From NCBI GenBank assembly GCA_950295325.1, contig OX485807.1:8893001-8957000 (forward strand): 64,000 bases of DNA, given 5' to 3'. Source of the stretch: Polytrichum commune (Eukaryota; Streptophyta; Polytrichopsida; Polytrichales; Polytrichaceae). Below the pieces are notes generated by a model. It was not told the origin of the DNA. It saw nothing but the letters and a program-made list of their open reading frames with translations, and searched no databases. Position numbers and translations under genes: made by a program. Positions 55,677 through 64,000 of the stretch are shown piece by piece (position 1 is the first letter of the stretch; each line of letters starts with the position of its first letter).

Positions 55677-56959
55677 TTGAATTATGTATTATGATTTGTA
55701 TTTGTATTTTTTATTTGTATAAAGCGTTATGTTCTTCATTTTTGGAAATTTTAAGTGTTACTTGTATAAATGTTATTAATCATCAGTATGAATTCCATAA
55801 GTGTTATTTGTTATATTTCTCTATATGTTAATTTTTTGTTACTCCCGACCTGTAACATTTATAGAGTCTTGATTGTACCTAGATTGTCATCTATTTATGA
55901 CAATCCTCATCAATATTGCTAAACATTATCACTTGGTCCACATACATAATAGCCCTATCCCACATAGAAATTAAAGGCAAAAATGAAAGCCAACATATTA
56001 GCAAAAATAAGGTTGGTCAACCTGACGCCACCTCAACCCTAAACCCATCCATATATTCCACCCCTCCCCCCACTACCTATACAATAATATTTGTCGACCC
56101 AATCCCATTTGCAACCTCAATGACACTCACCTCCCCCCTTCATACTACCAAAACACCCTTCCATCCAAATATGGTTGGAAACTGACCACTCAATCCAATG
56201 CTCTATGGAACACTCCATCCATCACCCTGCCCATATTTCCCAAACCATGAACTTCAACAACAACCAATTGCTGAAAACACTTGTTCTGGCCAAACAAAAT
56301 TTCCCTCCATCTAATGTCCACTATGTGGCAAAGGCACATCCCGCAACCCATACACATGACCTCACTTATTGGCCACATGCCACCACCAAGTCATTAAAGG
56401 AGTCCCATTAGATAAACACAACAAACCATTCTTCCACACTTAAAAATGCTCTTCACACATCATCTTACAATATGAAAATGCCTCATGAATAGCAACTCTA
56501 CCCTCAACTCCTCGTTCAAACACACAATGCCCAAGTGGGTCTTCCCCCGCCAATGCACTTGATCCCCTCACACAATACCAATTCCTACATAAATTATGCC
56601 CAAACATACTTTAAGTTAATGGCCTCCCCACCCATGCCTCCCCCCCCCCTCACGCCCTTTTGACACGTTCTCCTTATTGCCACGATAAATTTTCATAGAT
56701 AGCCATCCGACGCAAATGGGACAAATCTACTCCCCTGTTACTGTCATCGCCGCACACGGGTGGACAATTCAACCACTCATCATCATCTCCATAGGGCAAA
56801 AGAGGTGGAATCCATACAAATAGTTCCAACATTATCTATGCTCGACTCCAACTCCCCACCCGCCATAATCAATACCCTCCAAAAATGCCTACACACAACT
56901 GCCATTAGATCATTATTTGCAATGATCCTCCAAAAATTATAATTTACAACAAAAACTCA

Positions 56960-59390
56960 CCCCTCACACTTGCCCCCATAACCCCTAATAAAACTTGTAA
57001 ATTGTAGATACCGACATTTGGACTCTCAGTTAAGGGATAGCACTTTCATGTGACATTAGCTTCTTAAGAGATCTCTCGGGTTTTTGAACCCAGATCTTCA
57101 CAAACATTACACCACAACACCCACTAACCAACTTACTCAACCCCGAGGTGACCATGATCATGATCCACATGATTGTGGCCTTTAAAAGACGTTCCTTGAA
57201 ACTCCCACCTCCCCCCCCCCCCCCCGCCCAGGCCACCCTTTGGCACTACCCTAGTAGTAGTCACTACTTGGATATCACTCATGGAACCCATTCCCGGAAT
57301 GGGGAATTAACCCATTATGTTTGCAAAGAGGTTCTTCAGTTATGTTTGCTCTACCCTAGAGTTGTTGTTTATATTTATCCATCTATCCATGTATGTTGTT
57401 ATCAATACAAAAAACACATCAAGGATTACTTGGGGTAATTCAAAAACCCTCCCTTTCAAAGGGAACAACAAATCATCTCTCAAGGAAACCCCAAACCATG
57501 TTGCTCATGGCGGTTGCACTGTTTTACAAGCCCAAACCTCCCTGGAACCTAAAAAAAACCTCGACATAACAATGCGAATGCTATTTGTGAGGATGTTGTA
57601 CATGGTGCAAACATGATCGTGGGCAAATGTGGGCCCTCCATAGAGTGACCACTCTTGTACTCCATTTCCTCTTTGCATTGTGAATTTGCTATGTACCAAC
57701 ACTGGCAAACCTAGGCCAGTAAACCAAAAAAATGGCCACGGTTAAACATACCACATTCATTTATCATTTTAAAAAAACCCTAAAATGGTGAACAAGGCCG
57801 TGGACAACCTTGTGGCGCTTGACACTATTCTATTGTTCCATTGGTGCTCTTGAGACATACATCTCTACCTTTGGTGATCTATCCTCTACCTTGACACGGA
57901 AGGAGAGAGAGTGTGAGAATCTAGCAATGTGAAAACTAAAATTCACATTCTCACATTCTCACAACCAATTTGCTCACAAGTGCCACTTTTAAATTTCAAG
58001 GCCGAAGATGGCAATAAAAAAGAAATGACTATCCAATTATGTGATCAAGAACCTAAAATTCCCAAAACTTACAAAGAAACATAAATGACATAAAAATCCA
58101 TATGTACGTACAATGGGCATATTCTATTGTGGCCACACTAATTTTAATTGACACATCTACATAATTGAGGTCCTATATAAACAAGTGAAAGTGCATGCTT
58201 TTGATTGAAGTTGCAGAATGCAAAAGAGTTCAAGAGTGATGCATGTTCTAAAAAATGAGGCGGAATAAGTGCAAATGCCAATAAGCAATAGAAAAAACGA
58301 CCACCTACAAATTACCCTTCTTGAGATTGATGTGGACCCTTCCGATTTTGATGTTTACTCAACTTAGATTTTAATAATAATAATAATAATAATAATAATT
58401 TGGTGAAGATAGGGGTTGACCTTTTGGTCTTGTGACTTGCCCGTGAACCATATACTGACCTTTCTAGTATCATTACCAATCTCCTAACAAGGGTGGCTGT
58501 GAATTCTTACTGCAACCTACCATTTTCATTTCTCATATTTTTGGTCCACGTGCTCAACTGATGGCGACCCTCTTGCCAACCAAACCTTCTGACATGACTA
58601 TCGGAGTTACTAATTCCTGCTCGAGGCACTAACTACCCTTAACTCTACTCAACTATCTTTCACCAAAACCCCTCACTTGGAAAATTAAGTTACTTGTTAT
58701 AATTTTGTGAAATAAGAATAGATTAGATATTATTTCTTAAGTAATGTTATTAACCCCGTAGGCCCATTAAATGCCCATATCAAATTCTTCTCTCATTTAA
58801 GAAACCTCATAAAAGTCACATACTGTACACCCAAACTCCCATTGGAATCCCATCTGAACCCATATGTCCCATGCCACATTGAAAACAATTCATCAAAATT
58901 TTCTTCAATTATTTACATCCATCCACCACCAAGTTGGTATTGATTAATGTGTTCATCCATTCATACTCCGCCGTCACGAATGTTGGGGATTGCCAAACAA
59001 TGTCGCCTTCTTGCAACTTCCGCTACACTTTGCTAAAAAAAGTCTTTCAAAGACACGCATACAGTAAGTTGTCCAGTGAATATTGTTTGTCCATTCTTCT
59101 GCGATTGACACGTCACGTTGCGATCGCCAAAATTGTCGCGCAACATCATTGTAACATCTCAAAAACAGACAAGGGACGGGCTTGAGATTGCTCAAGCGAG
59201 AGACTTCGGCAATAGGGTTTTGGCCGATTCTTTTGCGTTCAAGGATGGGATTGGCACTCGGAAGCTTTGAATTTGGCAAATAGGGTTTGAATCAGATTTG
59301 TAGCTTTCCATTTCGCGATCGAAGGTGTGATCGCTTCAAATTCGTGGCGTGGAGCAGGCCGCAGGGTTGATACGCCATAGCATAATTTTA
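56960..59390. other. Intergenic DNA upstream of the WD40 gene
   Basis: No gene recognised. It contains a poly-C tract (57209-57226) and an (AAT)n microsatellite (58373-58399). Frames near 57148-57616 and 58934-59185 show no domain. The sequence becomes more GC-balanced from about 58970, as expected near a promoter. Confidence 0.45.
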
Positions 59391-60010
59391 ATTTGAAGGG
59401 AGAGATTTGACACAAAGTTTGGAATTACCGAACTAGGGTTTTGGCAGAGTCGGAGGTTTGCATTTGAACTGCGACTGGCCTTGATGCTGAGAAAGCTGTG
59501 TCTGGAGCAGGCCTCATGGTGACATTATAACAATATCTTCAACTGAAGGATGGATTGATGTATATATATTTTGGAATTACGGAATCTAGATTTTCGGCAG
59601 AGTCGGAGCTTTGAATTTGAACTGTGACTGGCCTTGATGCTGGAACATCGGTGTCTGGAGCCAGGCCTCAAGGTGACATCATAGCAATATCTCATTCTGA
59701 AGGATAAAGTTTGACATAAGGATTGACATACGTAAGTATTGACATAAATTTTGGAATTACTGAACCTAGGGTTTTTGGCAGAGCCGGGGCTTTGAATTTG
59801 AGCTTTGACTAGCCTCGATACTGGAACATCGGTGTCTGGAGCCAGGCCTCGTGGCGACATCATAGCAAAATCTCAAACTGCAGGATGAGATAAAGAGTGA
59901 CATAAGGATCGACCTAAAGTGTTAACATTACGGAACTAGGGTTTTTGGCAGAGTCGGAGCTGTGCATTCTGTGATGCAGCTGTGATTGGCCCTGATGCTG
60001 AAAGGTGGCC
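59202..60010 (+). promoter_or_regulatory. Tandemly repeated promoter/5' leader region with telo-box-like motifs
   Basis: Four diverged units start at about 59421, 59573, 59753 and 59925 (spacing about 152, 180 and 172). Each carries GGAATTAC-like sequence, an AGGGTTTTTGGCAGAG-like motif and GACTGGCC(T/C)TGATGCTG; the two central units also carry TGTCTGGAGCCAGGCCTC. AGGGTTT is the core of the inverted telo-box (AAACCCTA); it is best kept in units 1, 3 and 4 and also occurs at about 59208. The last unit runs straight into the start codon region. A repeated 112-residue minus-strand frame over it is a by-product. Confidence 0.75.
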
Positions 60011-60017
60011 AGCCACC

Positions 60018-60230
60018 ATGAATTTGCCTCGGCAGGAAGCTCCATACGAGCTCTCCGTTCAGCAGGACCTTCCCCCTGGACCAAATGGCGGTTCCCAAGG
60101 TGCAGATTGGTTGCCCCGGTTCGCAGGCTCGAGCTGGCTGGCGTATGCTGCCAGTAGCACAATTGTCATCGCCACGGCACCCTCACCTTTGAATCCCGAA
60201 GAATCTGCCGGTGGACGTTTTTTCCAGCAG
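60018..60230 (+). CDS. DmX/Rabconnectin-3 (Rav1-like) WD40 protein, exon 1
   Basis: First exon of a large gene (60018-60230, 60520-60709, 61008-63656, 63942 to beyond 64000). Begins MNLPRQEAPYELSVQQDLPP, then GADWLPRFAGSSWLAYAASS and PSPLNPEESAGGRFFQQ. The plant DmX-like protein (Arabidopsis At2g46560 type) has the same opening: a P.G....DWLPDFAG..WVAYGASS stretch and PSPL followed by FF.Q. I chose ATG 60018 in GCCACCATG context; an in-frame ATG 36 bases upstream (59982) would add 12 residues. Rav1/Rabconnectin-3 proteins are scaffolds of the RAVE-type complex that promotes V-ATPase assembly on endomembranes. The function in this plant is inferred from the family. Confidence 0.92.
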
Positions 60231-60519
60231 GTCAGTTAATTGCAAATTGTGCATCTAAACCCTGATGCTAACATAGGGTGTTTCAAATTGGTGGATTTTG
60301 GCGCGTTTGTGTTCCGTAGTGAGAAAGAACCAAAGAATTGTGTTATTTTGATCTATTTCTTTGTCTCTGGATGACCTCTAGAAGATGGGACCTTTTTGTT
60401 TGCACATTGTTGTGATAGTTTCTGGTGCATTATACATGGTCAACAGGAGAAATGGAGTGTTGTTTATGTTTGATGGACCTGAGGAGATACCATCACTTAA
60501 CAAGAATACCGATTTGCAG

Positions 60520-60709
60520 GTCCTTGAAACCGATGCAGGTATTAAAGAAGGTTGTCGTGAGGAGGACAAAAATCCAGTGACCAGTGTAGGATGGGCGCCT
60601 ATGATGGGTCTCTCTGTGGGTCACCTTGCAGCTGTAATTGGCAATTCTATTCACATTTTCTCTCCAAGAAGTCCTGGAAGGGCTTCGATAGAGGTTTCCC
60701 AGTCGCCAG
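60520..60709 (+). CDS. DmX/Rabconnectin-3 (Rav1-like) WD40 protein, exon 2
   Basis: Follows GATTTGCAG; encodes VLETDAGIKEGCREEDKNPV then TSVGWAPMMGLSVGHLAAVI and GNSIHIFSPRS. This is the first WD repeat (PVTSV.W.P......AVA.GN.I.IFS). It starts in phase 0 after exon 1. The donor is the least certain part: CGCCAG|GTGCTC at 60709 leaves one base, which fits the two-base start of exon 3 (G + AG). The long frame reading on to 60960 is intron. Confidence 0.82.
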
Positions 60710-61007
60710 GTGCTCGCCATCGCATATTCTGGCTTGATCTTATGAGTGCAGTTGCCAGTAGGAAATATTATGTGCTTTCTTTCCTCTTGTGTACTGTTCA
60801 GTTGTGCATGTTGAATTCAGTGGTTGCTGTTTTCTCTTTTCTATTGGTCTCTGCAATTTTTGAATCCCCAGAATTATTGCACTCATCTTTGTACCTGTGG
60901 AGTGTTTATTATGGTTCGTTACAAATTGAATCCAGGTCTGAGTGTGGTTCTGATTCTTAATCTTCCTACTTTTGTGTGGCCTTGTTGTTGCTGATGGGGG
61001 TTTGCAG

Positions 61008-63656
61008 AGATCCCTTTGGAGTGGACAACGACACAGATCTTGGAGCATACCTACCAGGTTCTCACTTTTGCATGGACAGACTCAGGAAATGGGTTGCTCT
61101 CTGCTGGCTCCCATATCACAATGTGGGACATGGATGGAGAAGGCTTCTTAGTGCTCTGGCAGGTTCAGTGCATGGTGCCACAAGCACTTGCAGCTTCATC
61201 TTGGTCTTCTCGTGGTGTAGTGGCTACAGCTAATAATGTCTTAGGATCAGGAGTGAATTCTGTTTCCAATGGAGATTCAATTGGCAGCAAAAGTGTAGAA
61301 CCAATGAAAGGGGCAGCAACTGTGTGGTGGTGGGAAGAGGGCCATGAAATTCAAGGGATTGAGCTATCGCACCCATCTGATGTCTCAATGATTCAGTGGC
61401 GGCCATCGTATGGTTCACGTGAGGATACATACACTTTTCGCCCTGTGCTTCTTACTTCTTCAAATGATGGTATGGTGCGCCTGTGGCTGGACATGGAGGG
61501 CCCAAGCTACTCAAGTTTCTGTTTTGGAGAAGGCCAAGAACGGAAGAAAAAGCCTATATTCTCAATTGGTGCTGTAATAGAAGTCAACAAGTGCTTGTCT
61601 GGAGTTCTTGGACAAAATATCTTTGTCAGCTGGGCTTCTGAAACCAGAACTGGGGGAGGTGATTCTGATGCCCATAGACACAATTCACGAACTAAAGGTG
61701 CAAAGAGGGGTGCATCTGCTCCTTGTGAGTGGTTGGTGGGTGTGGGACCACATGGTGAAGTTGTTTTATGGTGTATTCATAGTTTGGATGACATTTTACC
61801 AACACATTCTCCACAAGTAACTCTCTGGCAAAAAGGAGACGGTCTTCTGGCGTTCCCATCAACAACTATGCAAAGTGATATTCACAATGCCAGAGGGCGA
61901 CTGATGATAAAGGCTGTTGTTCAGCGGCCAGAGGGCACATTGGCTGTACCTCCCTCTTCTTTAGATGTTTTTGAGGCATTGTCTGGTGGGCTTTTTCGGT
62001 GGTCCCGCCTTTGGCCACCTGTTTCTGCCATAGGGACTGGAGGAGGTCATGTGGGCTCAGGAAAACAACCAACTGGGAACAAGAGTCCATGGGGGGTATC
62101 GTCACAAGTACTCAGTCTAGATGGCCATCATGGTGTTATTCTTCAGGTTGCAATGCATCCCAGCACCACTGTAGGGCTTGCAGCTTCTGTTGATGATCAA
62201 GGGGTGGTCCTCTTGTGGGATTTACGCGGATGGTCAAGTCCTCAGATCAGAGCTATGAGTTCACAGACTCTGGGCTGGAAACTTGCTGGTAGAATATCAT
62301 GTTCTTCAGGATTGTCAGTTTCATCTGGTAATCTAATGTCGTGGGCACCCATATCATTATCAGAAAGCAGAGCCATCTTGATTGTTGTTGACAATTCTAA
62401 TATTCACTGCTTTCTAGTTAGTAGAAGTTATTTCCCAGGAAAGGTAGAGCCTTTGGTTCTTTCTGATCTTCTATACTCCCTTGAATGTCCTGTGTTGCAT
62501 GCCGGGCAGTATCTCGAAGGTATTGGTGCACTTTCCCTGTCAGTGAATATTTCTCAGGACGAAACCAAAGATAGGAGATTCATTGTCATAGGAGCAGGTG
62601 GAGGGGGCACAATTCTGGCCACATGGGCTGTTGAGTTAAAATTGATCTTGACGACAACCAGCACAATCAAGGCATCTGAAGCTAAAAAGGGAAAGGGAGT
62701 TGAGATGGAAAGTATTCAGCCTCTTCAAGAATTAGGATACTCGTGTTATGAAGGTTCTCTTGCCTCTCAGCAGGAATGTATTTATATCAGAGATTCCCTG
62801 ATTGGGTCTGTCGAATTGGGCCATCAAGAGCATGTGCTGAGTATGGCAGTGGTCCCAGGAGTAACAAAAGGGTTTATATCATCTCAACAAGAGGTCTATG
62901 GAAAAGCTCGGGCTTACGATTTTCTGACTGGCTGTTCAGATGGTAGTGTCAAGCTTTATCGAGCTTTTCATTCAGAATCATGTTCACCCCAGTCAGTTGT
63001 GGCCAGAAGTGGGTCTTTCATCTGGCAGTGTGTTGGAGTTGTCTGGGCTGACACTGGGCCGGTAACTAAAATTGCTTCAAGTGCTGGTGGTGAAAAAATT
63101 GCTTCTGTGGGGGATGGTGGAAATAACAAACTGGTCAAGACCTGGGAATGTGACAGCTACAATGAGAGTGGTGGATTTGAACTTGCAGGTCAAATTATGC
63201 TGCCACAACCCATAGTTTCTTTAAGCTGGTTGGATACAGGCATGGGAGGCGTTCTCTTGGGTGTTGCGACTAAAACTGATGTCAACATATATATCCAGCA
63301 CAGAATATGCCCTGAGAAGAGAGTACCACGATCTACAACCTGGGACTGCCTCGCATCATTTTCAACAAATGCTGACATAAGTAGTTTTTTATGGGGCTTC
63401 CAGAGTTCTCCTATTGTGACATCAAATGGGCACATTCGGGTATGCAGTCGCTGGGTGTCCTCTGCTTTGAGGACAAATTTTATTAGGGATGTTGGCAGGT
63501 CAATGTTTGATGCAAGCAATGGCAATGACCACAATGCAGCACAAGTTTATCCAACAATTGGACAGGAGTCATGTACTCTTCTACAAGCTGCGGAGGCATT
63601 TGTTTATCCTCTAGCAGATTATCATCCTACAGCTCTTCTCTGGACCTTGTATAAAG
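61008..63656 (+). CDS. DmX/Rabconnectin-3 (Rav1-like) WD40 protein, exon 3 (main beta-propeller exon)
   Basis: Very long exon (2649 bases) after GGGTTTGCAG, ending ATAAAG before GTAAGG. WD-like repeats seen in order: FAWTDSGNGLLSAGSHITMW, SSWSSRGVVATANN, IQWRP...LLTSSNDGMVRLW, EWLVGVGPHGEVVLW, AMHPSTTVGLAASVDDQG then VVLLWDLRGW, YDFLTGCSDGSVKLYRAF, and GEKIASVGDGGNNKLVKTWE. These are two tandem propellers' worth, as in DmX/Rav1. It ends ADYHPTALLWTLYKG, the transition to the helical Rav1 carboxy-terminal domain. No stop or anomaly. The exon has to begin by splicing, since no suitable ATG is present at its start. Confidence 0.95.
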
Positions 63657-63941
63657 GTAAGGATCCAAATTTTCTTCATACCATAAGAGCTTATTTTGTT
63701 GTTTATTGCTTTTTGCGATCCATACACATTTTCATGAATTTGTAACAGGTATGGAAGGAGCTTAGTAGAGAAAGTGTTTGGTATGTGGGATTTATTTCTG
63801 TAGCATTTGTAAAGGTAGAGTACTAAGAATATTAGACAGTGTTGTGTTGTTTTAATAGAAGTACTTGAGACTCTTGCACCTTATACCTGTCAAAGTTAAT
63901 GTAGAAGTTGAGCTAAAGAACTTACTCTCTATTTTCACCAG

Positions 63942-64000
63942 GAGATAAACCACGAGCACGAGCATGTATTCGCCATCTTGCTCGGCACTTGGCAGCCAAG
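63942..64000 (+). CDS. DmX/Rabconnectin-3 (Rav1-like) WD40 protein, exon 4 (runs off the window)
   Basis: Follows TTTTCACCAG; encodes (G)DKPRARACIRHLARHLAAK, joined in phase to LYKG of exon 3. This is the start of the Rav1p carboxy-terminal helical domain (ALL.G...RA...VRHL). About 1040 residues are seen of an expected 2400-2500; the rest is beyond the window. Confidence 0.9.

Noticed and set aside
59525-59863. Minus-strand repeat protein of 112 residues
   Set aside because: Produced by the tandem repeats in the promoter of the Rav1-like gene; no other support.
60385-60960. 191-residue frame as a separate gene before the WD40 exon
   Set aside because: Its middle part is exon 2 of the Rav1-like gene; the two ends are intron sequence with splice sites at 60519/60520 and about 60709/60710.

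Overview
This is nuclear DNA from a land plant, most likely a fern. Genes have GT-AG introns, the spacing is AT-rich and loaded with repeats, and several recurring protein fragments (a LINE carboxy end, a DUF7869-type gene, a family with a VNGQH motif) look from memory like families expanded in fern genomes. That taxonomic call is an inference. Nothing suggests a bacterial or organellar contig. There are four believable host genes, and most of the rest is transposon-derived.

Layout. 1-5100: a minus-strand gene for a TrmA/RumA-type RNA (uracil-C5) methyltransferase. Three internal exons join in perfect phase, its introns are full of repeats, and its 3' part lies outside the window. 8665-12798: a MITE, then a complete four-exon plus-strand methylesterase of the MES/SABP2 alpha/beta-hydrolase type, with intron 1 carrying extra copies of the exon 1 tail. 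14777-15280: a small secreted proline-rich (SPSPVYQ) protein on the minus strand. 17742-18491: carboxy end of a LINE. 18771-22141: two PIF/Harbinger-type MITE families, one member of each standing five bases apart. 22688-22934: a Mutator-type MITE with a 9-bp target duplication. 25630-25950: a 35-bp minisatellite with higher-order structure. 26559-27540: a terminal-inverted-repeat element.

27687-28661, 40172-41131, 47470-48442 and 48793-52065 hold five copies of one ~0.95-kb LTR. All are solo, four with exact 5-bp target duplications. The last region is a nest: one LTR split by another LTR type (49321-50679) and by a younger copy of its own family (50883-51831). 29162-30640: a LINE fragment with RNase H on the minus strand. 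31086-31584 and 45050-45610: two copies of an hAT-type MITE with exact 8-bp target duplications, the second inside a decayed DUF7869 gene (42990-46116). 33788-39560: a decayed minus-strand gene family with a VNGQH motif, interrupted by a 1.07-kb foldback element. 54480-56960: a LINE RNase H fragment split by a 1159-bp pogo-type Tc1/mariner element whose remaining transposase end carries a PCNA-binding-like motif.

59400 to the end: the 5' part of a large plus-strand WD40 gene, the plant DmX/Rabconnectin-3 (Rav1) homologue, which is expected to act in V-ATPase assembly. Its upstream region is a four-unit tandem repeat containing telo-box-like motifs.

The host genes are unrelated housekeeping or metabolic genes and do not form a pathway. 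I see no novel defence or biosynthetic system. The most interesting content is the nested transposon history, the multiplied exon tail in the methylesterase intron, and the pogo-type element.
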